A DNA stretch of 64,000 bases from Oscarella lobularis (lineage: Eukaryota; Porifera; Homoscleromorpha; Homosclerophorida; Oscarellidae): contig NC_089191.1 in assembly GCF_947507565.1 (NCBI RefSeq), forward strand, positions 1,984,001-2,048,000, in the 5' to 3' direction. The notes below the pieces were generated by a model. The model did not search any database and was not told where the DNA came from. It saw only the letters and a program-made list of their open reading frames with translations. A program made the position numbers and the translations under genes. Of this stretch, positions 11,110 through 22,100 are shown one piece after another; the first letter of the stretch is position 1, and the number at the start of each line of letters is the position of its first letter.

Positions 11110-12300
11110 GCGCGCCACTCAAAAGAAAACAGGTCCGAGCATCTAAGCGAAGCCTTATTTGTTCTGGCCTAGCTGCCTTAGCTACTTCTAATAGCTTAGA
11201 TTATCATTACTTTAAGGTGTCGCTGTGGCTAGACGCGATTTGAAACGTTTCGTGAATCGTGAAGCTTTGAGCTTTACGGTGTAGAGACTCGAGAAACGCC
11301 TAAAGCTTTTTCTAACGCAGCGACTGTAATCACAACGTAGTACAATGACATGCTCAACATACTGGCGTGAAAATATTAATTCGAAAAGCTTTAGTAGCTC
11401 GTTCAGGAAAAAGAGTAGCTTTAGGCGCTAAACCGATCGCCATTTCAGAAGACTATCAATTCGAATGCAAGTTTCTAATGTTAGCTTCTCTGAATCAAGC
11501 GATAAATTTTGTTTGCAACTAGCTGAGACGCGAAAACTTCAAAAGGGCCCCCGAAAAACAAAGTAGGCTTTAGAATGTCCGTTGTGTTATGCACTTCACC
11601 ATACTAAAGTACAAAAGCCTTCTTCAACGCAGTTAAGCTACGGCGAAGGTTTATGTAGGTGCAGCCTACGTTGCTATGTACATTTCTGCATTAGCGCGCG
11701 CGTATGACGTATATGGATAAAGGATAACCTCTATAGCGGACGCTCTATTTTGTGGACAGCTCTCTCCAGTGGATACGGAAAACCAACGACAAGTAATGGT
11801 CGATCTTCCGGGTACCGTACAACACCTAACTACCTAACTACGTAAAACAATTCCAGCTAAACCGATGCTTAAAAATGGCAGTTTAATTAAATGGCATAAG
11901 TGGACTTTTGGCACAAATGGCGCGCCATAAGCTCGAGCTATAAAATCCCGATTCCTAATCCCAAATCCTGATCACCAATCCAAAATCCTGATCACGATTC
12001 ACTAATCCCGATTCCTATTCCCAAATCCTGATCACTAATACCTATTTGTAATCCCAAATCTTGATCACTAATCCCAAGTCATTGTAGTGCAATTTTTTTA
12101 TGTATGCTAAAAGTGAACTTCGTTGCAAAAGGATTTTTTTAATCTGAGGTCAATTATCGCCACAGTGTGCGACGAACGAAATCTTGCAATTTTATTTGGA
12201 ATTAGTTTTATATTTGGAACTGAAACAATTTAATACAGACCCAGCTATTTACCGTTGGCCCCAAACTCTCTCACGTGATCCCGTAATAACGCGCTTGGAC
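11110..12300. other. intergenic between ROCO and CARD-kelch genes
   Basis: No gene recognised. The stretch is AT-rich with poly-T tracts and holds the minisatellite listed separately. The two flanking genes are divergent, so their promoters should lie here. Confidence 0.5.
11938..12085. repeat. degenerate minisatellite, unit about AATCCCAAATCCTGATCACT
   Basis: About six imperfect copies of a 20-24 base unit alternating AATCCC(A/G)A with TCCTGATCAC are seen in direct orientation. No coding potential. Confidence 0.8.
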
Positions 12301-12304
12301 GTCC

Positions 12305-14972
12305 ATGGCTGATTTGAGATGGACACGTCTCGACTCTGTATGGGACGAAATCGTCCGTCTTCTCGCCAACGCTCTCGATGAAGGAGCTTTCCTCGATCGT
12401 CTGGTGTCACATGGATGCATCTCCTACTCTCAACAAGAAAATATTCGGCGAAGAAAACGGGAAGTTCTAGCAATTGATGATGTGGCGCGCGACTTGCTTC
12501 GTGTTCTGAGGTTTCGTCCACCTCCAAGCTTAGATTCGTTTTGCGCTGTCCTAAAGAACGGAAACGACGACGAAAAAGCGTTGTACTACTGCATTGCTTC
12601 TACCCAGTTGTGTACGCGCGTGGCTGAAGACAATATAACGCCAGAAAGAGCTGAAAGACAGACATCGGATCATACCAGTGAAGATCGTTTGTCCTTGGGC
12701 AGGGACTCACGGCCAGGGAGTCCTTCGACAACTTGTCAATCCCCAATACCCATGGTGTTATTCATTCATGTTCATGAGGCCCTTGAAGGTTTTTGGGAAC
12801 CTAATCGTGAATCTTTTAATTCCATTATTAAAAAGTACTGTACTCTTGCGCATCCTGGAAAAAGAATCGAAGTTGACTTCAAGTACGTACCAAGAATGAA
12901 GTTCATTCCCGAAAGAATTCCGGATTGCCACTTTCCGATAAACGAAGAAGAGTGCTTGCTGCGAATTGTATTCCCGAAGACAAAGCCAGAAGTTTTCGAA
13001 GAATGCAAGAACCGACTCCTTGGGGCCATGTCTAATCTTCTCTCAACTAAAAAAATTGACATAAAATCCGGATGTTGTATTGTGGATCTGACTCTAACTG
13101 GTATAGGAATGATAAATTTCGTTTGTGGTTTACACGCTCCTGTCAATTTTGTTCACCTTTTAACGTTTGATTCTCTGACAAAGCTACAAATTGGCTCACT
13201 TCCACCTATCAAGTTTGTCGCGTTTCTCTTTTCTGGACAACTCCAGTCGGTGTCTCAAGCATTATCTGGCCTCGGAAAAGTATGAATTAGAATTGAATCG
13301 TTAGAGTGAATAGAACTTTATAGATTGATGCGCAGAACTGGAAATGTTGGCCGTGGAAGTCACAGATGTTTAATGCTGTTGATGACACGGAGCAGCGCTT
13401 AGCTGATGTGCAAGCACAAGTGAGGACAACTATCAGAAAAGGTAGGTAAATCGTTCTGTAATGCTTGTTATCGAAATCTCACTTTGGATTTTTTATTTCT
13501 AAAGTCAACGATATTGAGCCGTACAGTAAAGACACATTCGCCTTGTTGCCAAGCGCAATTAGGGATTTGAAATTGCATGTACGCTATACTGCAGTATAGG
13601 AGATAATCAAAAAAATCTCTTTATTTTAGATTTCCTCTTTGAGAAGCAGATATCTAATAAAGGAACAGCTAGATAAAATAAAAATGCATTCAATTGTAAG
13701 CTGCTAAATATGATGTAGCTCCAGGAAGTTGTGAGAAAAACTTTAGGGCTTGAAAATCAAAATGGCAAAGGCAAAGATGCTCTTCGATGAAATAAAAAGC
13801 AAAATAACCGAAGCTGCATCACCTGAGTCTCGATGGGGTCACGAAAGTGCCCTAATAGGAGATGAACTGTATCTCTTCGGTGGAAAAAAAGGCTCATACC
13901 GCGCCCATTATTTTTCCCGCAACGAAATATGGACTTGTAATGTTCGTAAAGGGAGGAATTGGACTCGTCGGTTTGCCGGAGGAAAAGACGTTCCTCCGCC
14001 TTGCGTTGGAGCACAATGTGTAGTTATTAATGGGATCATCTACTCGTACGGAGGATGGAAGGAAGGCGGATATCGTTTGGAAGAAGTGTTTGGTTTGGAT
14101 CCGAAAAAAATGTCATGGATCCTATTGACCACACCTGCCCATGAGAAGAAACCATGGCAACGCGCCTACTGCTGTTTATGGGCCATCGGAGGGAGAATGA
14201 TTATGTTTGGGGGATGGAGTGGACCCATTCCTTCACATCGTCTCCAAACAGAAGCGCGATGCGATGCAGCAGTAAATAATGAAATTTATGAATTTGTCTT
14301 TAAAAAGGAAGGAGATAAAGGTAAATTTACTGCATTAGCTGGTATGTGGAAGAAATTGAAATGTTCATGATTAGGATGGTGGTCGAATATTGAGCTGAGT
14401 GGAGAAAGGCCACAACCGCGAAGCGATGCTGCAATGGAAACAATTGATGAACATCGTGGATTAGTTCATGGGGGGTATGGCTGCCAATCATTAGATGATG
14501 CTTTTGTAATAGATTTGAAACAAAAGGTAAATCCTACTAATTTATTTGGCAAATTTCAATGAATTGTAATAGAAATGGATATGCATCGAATTTTTTCCAA
14601 AGCCATTGGCTCGATATAATCACAGACTCTGTCGATTGCCAAACACAGGAATACGTGGAAAACTGTGTTTTGTTCTACTTGGCGGAGACAAGGGTAGCAA
14701 ATTTCAAGACTACGCATACATTCTTGACGTTGAAGAAAGGAAATCTTACTCGGTACGAGAAATTGATTTTGACAGCATTTTCACTTATTCATTGCTTTTA
14801 TTAGCTTCACCTAATGCCAGGAATTGTTCCTATTAATAGTCACACTCTCCATTGCTTCGAGAATAGAGATGGATCTACTCAGATCATTCTCACAGGAGGT
14901 AAAGACTTGAATTACAAAATAAAAAACACTATGATGTCTTTCACTATCGGTACAGATAAACCTTTTATATAA
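12305..14972 (+). CDS. CARD-kelch protein
   Basis: Nine exons join in frame: 12305-13279, 13324-13441, 13505-13578, 13630-13695, 13747-14320, 14375-14526, 14573-14752, 14805-14898, 14956-14972; about 749 residues, with introns near 45-60 nt. Residues about 5-95 resemble a CARD death-fold domain (ALDEGAFLDRLVSHGCISYS ... DLLRVLRFRPPPSLDSFCAV). A central region of about 200 residues is unrecognised, followed by a short helical segment. From 13800 five kelch-type blades appear, each with a diglycine (YLFGG, YSYGG, IMFGG, LVHGG, VLLGG). CARD domains recruit partners by homotypic contact and kelch propellers bind proteins, so an intracellular adaptor is likely. The CARD call rests on pattern and helix spacing; another death-fold subtype is possible. 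Confidence 0.75.
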
Positions 14973-14979
14973 GATTAGA

Positions 14980-15785
14980 CATGTCTTCCTTCTGTATGAT
15001 TTATTCTACTTCTGTAGTTGTATCTTTTCATTTTTTATGACTTAATTGGCAGAAATGGCGAGTGACAACGTCGTCAATGTCCACATAACAGCCATCCGGA
15101 AAGAAACCATTAGCTACTGATTAAAGAGCATTTTCGAGAGCCATCAGGAATGACAAGTCCAAAAAAGACGCAAAACGCGAACAGCGAAAGACAGGTAAGC
15201 GAACGCAAGATGTTGCGACTTCATGAGAAACGATCTGTGACACCGACAGTTTAGAGGTTGCAAGTGGGAGGAGTCGATGACATGCGCATCAAAGCGGTTT
15301 CAATAATTAACTCGAAGAGATTGCTAGCATTTGACGTCATAAAATTTTTTTATGACCAGGGAAAGCTATTCCCCGCTCATAGAGAAAACCACATTGTCTT
15401 TGCACTAGATAATGAACTGAAAAACAGTAGCACGTGATCCTGCAAGGACAAAGGTGAGCATACAGGCCAAAGGCACTAAACGAACGTTGCTACATCGTAA
15501 TCATGCCACTTACCGTTCTGCGGATAGCAGATCAGCTTATATCAAAGATTTAGCTAGCCACTTGCAGAAAGCTGACGTCATCAATACGCCTATGCATGGG
15601 TTTCCACCTGTGCCGCAGTGCCGCAGTGAGTCCAGCTTTAGTCGACACGTGACAATCCCGGTTTGACGGCACATATATCAAGCCCGAAAAAAATAATAAT
15701 ATGAACCTAAAAAATGAACAGAAAACGTATGTGTCAGCGCCATTTCCAATACAAGAATGATTTCTAAACGAAACAAAAGTTGATA
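14980..15785. other. intergenic, no gene recognised
   Basis: No protein-like frame and no clear repeat in this stretch. Confidence 0.5.
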
Positions 15786-15790
15786 AACGG

Positions 15791-16285
15791 GTGAGGCCCC
15801 TTTTGAGGGTTCAGGGTCACTAGAACAACGAGATTTTTCTCACAGCGGTCGTTCTGAACATCGCCAGCTTCCATACTTTAAGCCGCACGAAGACGAACCT
15901 ATTAGCTTCTACAGGTTCAACGGAAATAAGAGTTAGACATACGATTGAGGAGAGACGAGCTATGAAAGCGCGACGGACAAATTCGCCTCTTGGGCCATCT
16001 GAATCCACTGAGACGCGTCGACTTCACGGTCCAGGTGTAGACCTTTATGGTATCACCAAATGGAATAATAAACTCTCGTCTGCGAACCTTGCCTTACGTT
16101 TGGCAGGCGGAGAACTGATCGTGAGACCTCTTAGGGAGCCTCACTTTTTCCTCAAGCAACCAGCGTCGAGAAAAAGGTAGTTTGAACGACATTCCACAAT
16201 AGCCGAATCGTTTCTCGGAAAAAAACTCAGTCAAAAGGTTCACTTTCATGATGCATGACCCGGATATAGCGTCATTTCACGATGT
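15791..16285 (+). mobile_element. GTGAGGC-family element, copy 1
   Basis: Begins GTGAGGCCCCTTTTGAGG and has its inverted counterpart CCTTAGGGAGCCTCAC ending at 16144. Homology to other copies continues to about 16285 (CCGGATA motif), so the inverted motifs are terminal on the left and internal on the right. No coding capacity. Copies also lie at 18296, 31590, 33048, 38469, 44317 and 56288, with partial ones at 37385, 43233 and 49690. Confidence 0.7.
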
Positions 16286-16289
16286 CGAT

Positions 16290-16735
16290 CTTCTAGAACG
16301 AAACCGCGTAAGATGTTGACCTTTTGTGCGATAACGCTGCTGCGCGACGGAGTTTTTTACCCGCACAGACAATTAAAATGGGTAGCAAAGTTCTGAAATG
16401 TACCGAAAAGCGCCTTTTGGTCGGCGCGATGAGCTTTTTCGACGAACGCTGCGTCTTTTCTCTTACATCGATGGCGGTTAGTCTGAGAGAAAGACGTAGA
16501 TACGCGCGCGTGTGTGCGGGGGCCCTTTCGATATCTTCGACGTTCCTTTCCATCGTTGTTCCGCCATCTTGCTTTCGCGTGACGTCACGCGAATAAACAA
16601 AACCATAAAAACTCAACTACGTCACGCGGGTAATCGAACCTTTTCACGTGAGCCCCCATCTTGCTTTCGCTTGACGTCACGCGGGTAATCGAAACTTTTC
16701 ACATGAGCCCCAATTTTCACGTTAGCAAGTGTGAC
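16290..16735 (-). repeat. relative of the 3.3-4.0 kb CRE/YY1 element
   Basis: 16380-16600 aligns in reverse with 3290-3480: GCGTGACGTCACGCGAAAGC, AAGATGGCGG, and the TCGAAAAAGC core. Two further partial end copies follow at about 16620-16680 and 16660-16735, each with CATCTTGCTTTCGC and TGACGTCACGCG. It appears to be a truncated element with repeated ends. Confidence 0.55.
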
Positions 16736-17044
16736 GTAATTTTATATATTTGTATTGATGATTTATTGTTTTTTTCACAAGACTTCGCCGAAATGTCTAC
16801 GTGACGATCTGGTTTAAGTTTTGACATGAGTATGTCCAACATCTGGTATATATGAGACCCGGCTTAGTAATCTCATCTTCCCTTAGTGAAATGATCGCTC
16901 AGGTAAGAACATTGTATAGTACATACATTTATGTGCATAGGGTCAGCTTAGCAGTGGTCCAATGTCGACGTGTGTTTGACCACACGATTCACAGTGGTTA
17001 GATAAGACATTTTATTACGGTAATCAATATCGCTAAACTAATAT

Positions 17045-17216
17045 CAACGACATCAAGTAACTTTCTAGCTAAATGCGTAAGCCTGAATTAAGGGACATAC
17101 CTTACAACTATCACAAACTCAAAACATCCATGACAAGTAACTCTCTAACCTATGCGTACACCTGAATCTATCCTAGACCGGAGAACAACCTTACAACTAT
17201 CGAACTCATCTATGAC
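17045..17216. repeat. direct repeat of about 80 bp, two copies
   Basis: The pattern AAGTAAC(T)CTCTA...ATGCGTA...CCTGAAT...CCTTACAACTATC...ATGAC occurs twice head to tail. It lies just downstream of the FN3-like fragment. Confidence 0.7.
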
Positions 17217-17220
17217 AAAA

Positions 17221-18115
17221 TTACGGAACAAAGAGGGACACACATCTTGCGGACGAGCCATTTTGAGGATCGCTTAACAGAACTCCGTCGGACGAAACGG
17301 ACGTTCTTCTGCCGGCTTCATTGTAAGCGCGAACGGTGACGAAAATCATGGTCTTCACAGGCAACGTGGCATTTGGATTCGAAGCTGTCAGATTCAATCC
17401 AACCGAAACGAATCCTTGGATGTCGCCTTCTCCACGCGTCGTTCCAATGCTCCATTCATAGTCGACGATCCCCGACTCGCTGTCGTAGAAATCGAACCAT
17501 GTGGCCACGACGACTTCATTAGAGTATTGACAGTCAATGTCGACTTCTTTAACATCAATAACTGTTCCTCCTTTCGGTGACGTCGTGTCCACGGTGACGC
17601 CGTCAGACGTGGAAGTATACGATAGTCCTGCCGCATTGATTCCTGTCACTAAGCAATAGTAGGTCCATGTGTGCTGGAGTTTCACTCCGACAAAACGCCA
17701 TTCGGTAGAGTTGGTTAGTTCGCTTTTTTCCTTGATATTGCACACGGTTTTAGTTGTTCCCAAGCAGGGCCTGTAGGCAACAATGCCGCTATCAGGATCA
17801 CTAAAGTCGTCCCAGCTGCAGTCCATGTAAGAAGAGTCGCCTTGAAAATTTCTATCACGCTTGCCTTTAAACTCGACCGGGATATGCCTTGTGGGATCGA
17901 CAAGGATTCCATTGGAAGAGGCGAAGTCCAGCTGCATTGTAGCACATCACTGACGTGTAGTACATCATTCTCGGTGTCAGAGCGCAGTACAGGCAACTCG
18001 CGTTCATTCTCAGGCCAATCGATTGAGGAGAGAGCAGTTCGGCGCCGCCCGTTCTGGTTCCGACGCACAGTCATTAATTCCGGTTTCGTCGTCTGTCATT
18101 TTTCCCCATGTCGAC
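17221..18115 (-). pseudogene. fibronectin-III-like domain gene fragment with frame break
   Basis: The frame 17937-17221 encodes two and a partial FN3-like units with a recurring pattern: W-x-D-F-x-D-S-G-I, GTT plus an acidic loop, then Y-x-V-x-G-x-N-A-A-G-L, ending SDGVxVDTTSP. Upstream, 18110-17938 continues the family in other frames: TWGKMTDDETGINDCA at the start of a unit and MMYYTSVMCYNAAGL at its end. The latter is one base out of frame with the downstream SSNGILVDPT. A unit is therefore split by at least one frameshift, and no signal peptide or membrane segment is present. It is probably a decayed piece of an extracellular FN3-repeat receptor. Missed short introns are possible but none fits at the break. 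Confidence 0.6.
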
Positions 18116-18295
18116 CGTCGAGGTCTGATGCACCAGCCCCATCTTGCACGTACGTTCAGGGCCCTTTGGCGCCGTTGCGTCGCAAACGACTTCGACGGAC
18201 CTTTTAAGAGTGTGCAATCCTGGCCATTTAATTAATCCTTTTAAGTGTGTGCAATCCTGGCTATTTAATTAATTAATCTCTGTCTCGACATGCTG

Positions 18296-18745
18296 CTTGT
18301 TATCCGGGCCATAGACGACATAAAAGTCGACCTTTTCAATGAATTCTTTTACAAGACACGCTTTGGCTACAGTTGAATGCACTCCGAAGAACTGTTACTA
18401 GAGGCTTGCGTTTCTACGAAAGTGTGAGGCTCCTTAAGGGATCTCACGGGAAGGTTTTCGCATTTCGAAGCGTAACGTAAGCCTCACAGACGCCAGTTGA
18501 CTTTTCTGTTTGACAATACACCTACTGTCCACCCTTAGGCAGTGCAGTCGATGCGTCGCAGGGTTTCCCCGTCGCCCAAGAGCCGAATTTATCAGTAAGT
18601 CGAACTCTATTCACCGATATCCGAAGCAAACTTAGTGGTTGATCTCTTTTTGTCTTGAAGTTCACAGGTAATCGATGTTCACAGCGGCCGCTGTGAGGAA
18701 TAATTACGTGGTTCCAGTCATACTGAACCCTCAAAGGGGCCTCAC
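18296..18745 (-). mobile_element. GTGAGGC-family element, copy 2
   Basis: In reverse orientation: GTGAGGCTCCTTAAGGG at 18424 and CCTCAAAGGGGCCTCAC ending at 18745, with the right-hand extension to the TTATCCGGG motif at about 18296-18310. No coding capacity. Confidence 0.65.
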
Positions 18746-18749
18746 TCGC

Positions 18750-19130
18750 TATCTCAACGTCTGTTCCATTTGTCGATCATCTTTTTTTGGCAATGTTGAT
18801 AAAAAAGTCTAAGAATTAACGAAGTCTAAGAACTAACAGTAAATTTTGGTGAGGCTCCCTTTCGTACGCTTACCTTGTTGACGTTCTTACAGGTCTGCTC
18901 AAGCATCTTTCGACGTTAGAACCTTCGTCGTTAGAACCTTCCAGTTGTGGTGCAGGCGGTCCGCACGGTGCGTGCCATGAATCCTAATAAACTAATTAAT
19001 TTAATAAAGGGTCACTTACGCCTTCTCTTCCTATGACGTGTGATAAAACCGAGGGGCGTAGTCAAAAAGATGCGATTGCGCTGTCGTCTCATCAGTTACT
19101 CGAACCCGGCCCTTGCAGTTGAACGGAGTT
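18750..19130 (+). promoter_or_regulatory. upstream region of the receptor kinase gene
   Basis: No gene recognised. A lone GTGAGGCTCCCTTTC end motif sits at about 18850. The promoter of the kinase gene must lie here or within the element upstream; no specific motif can be assigned. Confidence 0.3.
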
Positions 19131-19132
19131 GG

Positions 19133-22100
19133 ATGTCTCGGGTTTCGCTTCTGCTTTGCATTTTCGTCGCTCTCATTGTCGCGGCCATTTTTTCTCGAGG
19201 TCAAGCGTCCGGGCCGCCTCCTTCACCGTTTGACGCAACTCGGTTCGCCAAAAGTGGATGTATCATCGCTCAACGCTTCGTTCTTCATTCGTATGAGGTT
19301 TGTGTGAACGTCGTCTAGAACAGAGCTAGCCTCACTGATCTCCTATAGGAACCGAGCGTATCTCGTGGCAACGCGGTAAGCGCGAATCACTTGTCGTTTT
19401 TCGTCACTGTCTTTCTCCTAGCTTCTCCGTTTCTCGAACTTTTATTACGGGGTAGTCGTTTTTCGCGAGCCAGAGCGAATGTGTTTTGCGATGTGCGAGG
19501 AAGTGAGTGACCGCAAACGTAATTGAGTTGTTTTCTCACCTGCTCTGGATTCTCTTTAGGGAGATCATGCAATCTGGTTCGCGTCTCGGCAATCAGGTAC
19601 TGGATGCCTTTCAAACATAGATTTTATTTAACATAATGACTTCTCTCTCGCTAGATACGGCTAGCCGTCTGACATTGATTTCTGGAATCTGTGTCTTTTT
19701 CGTCTTCCCTCTGTTTCTTCTTATGTTTGTTGCCACTTGTAATTATCGCAAAAGGTATCGCTTTGCAAAGAGCGACTCCGCCTGTTCTTCACCGAAAGTC
19801 AACAAAGTTCGCCGTTGCGTCGCATCTACTAAAAGTCGCCATTGTTTTGTTGTCATTGCTTTTTTATTAGCGAGCATCGTACCGAAATCCGTCTCGGCTC
19901 AATCTTGTAAAGGTACGATATACGCGATTAACTGACGCTTCCTTTTTCTCTTTTATCAGACTGTCTATTAAGTGCTTTTCGTATTAGTTTTGAAGTAATG
20001 TATTTGACAATGTTTTGTCCTTAGGTTGCGGCGGACTTTTTCCGTTTTGTACGTCGTCTTCGTGTTTTCACCATTCTTATCTAATGCGTGAAAACCCTGG
20101 CGATGTCACTTGGCCTGAAGCTGTTGATTTTTGCTTATCCAAAGGGGCAGCACTTGCGTCGTTCCAAGACGAAAAAGAAGAAAATGCGTTAGAGGCATTT
20201 TTACTTGACCTTTCCAATTTTAGAGGGAAAACCCAATTTTTCTTCGGTCTGATTCGAAGACCTACTTCAGCAACAGGCATTTACAGCTATCAATTGTCAG
20301 ACGGTTCGCCCTTATTAACGTATGATCGTTGGAATCGGTTAGGCACGTTTAACGATGAAAACACATGTGGAATGGTTCAGATTCCTTCGGATTTATCAAC
20401 AATGCATTGGAAAGCTGAATCCTGTTTGTCTAGACATCAATTTTTCTGCAAGAAGCCCAGGAGTGAGACGTGCTCTTTCGTGCTTCGCCTATAATTCCTC
20501 ATTTTTTTAACAGAAACGACTCGAAGTAACGGTGACGTGCGACTAGTCGGAGGTGTTTCGCGCGAAAGAGGGTTACTCGAGGTATTTCAGAGTGGGTTTT
20601 GGAGACGCGTCTGCTTGAGTGAAAATATTTACAGTGCCGGTCGAACGGCAGCTGTTTCATGTCGACAATTGGGTTACAGTGGCGTTTTGGAAGCTAGTTC
20701 TCGGGTTGGTAAAATCGACAATGTTTCTATTCATATTAATTGTACGTCTAACAACGAGTTTGTGCGAAGTTGTGGTCGAAGCGATGCGACGTGCAATGAG
20801 CACGTATACGTTTTTTGTCGGTTTGATAGCGTCAAACCTTTTGACGTGCGTCTCGGGAAAAGCTCAGTTCCTTTTCGAGGGGTACTTGAATTTCGTTTTG
20901 AAAGCGAGTGGAAACCGGTCTGCCCTTCTGGCAGTTTGAATAAAATGTATGACGCCGTTTGTAAGCACTTGGGATATGGCGAAGGGAAAGGTACTGCTCT
21001 ACCCTATATTACCCATTCGACTTGTTTGACTGCCAAATGCGGTGGTTATTGCGAATCTATTCAGGACTTCGATTTTCTCTCTTTAAAACCGTCCTTTTTT
21101 AAATATCACGAGATCACGTGTCAAAACTCAGACTGGAGTATACGATTAGTCAATGGTTTTGGTGGGACAAAGCAAAGCGAGGGAAGAGTCGAAGTCCATC
21201 TCAACCAAAGGTGGCGCGTCGTATGCGACAGCAAGTGGAATTTAAATGATTCCGTAGTCGTCTGTCGCCAATTGGACTACGGAGAACCGATTTTAGCTAA
21301 ACGCCGATTTCCAGCAACTAAGAACGACGTAATGATATACACTAATGGTAGACGTTGCGAAGGAAACGAAACGGCGTTGAGGGATTGCATTTCGTTTATT
21401 GAAGATCCCAATGAAGCATGTGAGGAAGTCGTTATTCGCTGTAAAGAGAGAAAAGGTATCGCAAACGTTCATTTATTTGTCATTTTTAATTTAAATAATA
21501 TTTTAGGTTGTCCTTTTGGCTGGTTTATCTATGCAGACTATTGCTATTCTCTTTCATCTAGCGCAGTGGTACTTACCCGCTATTTTTGGAGTATAGGCTT
21601 CAATGGTTTTCCGAGCGAACTACATTGTGGTCGTAGCCTTCTCAGCATAAGCAGTTCTCACGAACATGCGTTTGTTATGGCTCTCCTTGCCGAACTTGAG
21701 TCAAAAGGCAACCTTCATAGCAATGACGTGTGGATTGGTTTAGACCGAAATAGAGACAACCAGTTCAAGTGGAACAATCGAGAGTTGTTAAGGTACAGCG
21801 CATTGCAACTGCATGGAGTAAAGACAAATAATCGAGTGTTCTTGTACATGCAGCCGCGCCATGTGGTCTAGAGGAGAACCAAGCGCTGACCCTTTGCGTA
21901 CGTGTGTTGCTATGGACACTCGCACTGGCTATTGGAAGACGGCTGATTGCTTTAGCAATAAACAAAAGCTATGCAAAGTAGCTCTTGGTATGAGACATGC
22001 TTGCACCTGGTTTCTTATTTTCAAGTTTTTTTCTTAGTCGATTTTGACAACGAAGTTCGAGAAACAGACACGCCGTCTTTTAATGGTCGTTGCGCAAAAG

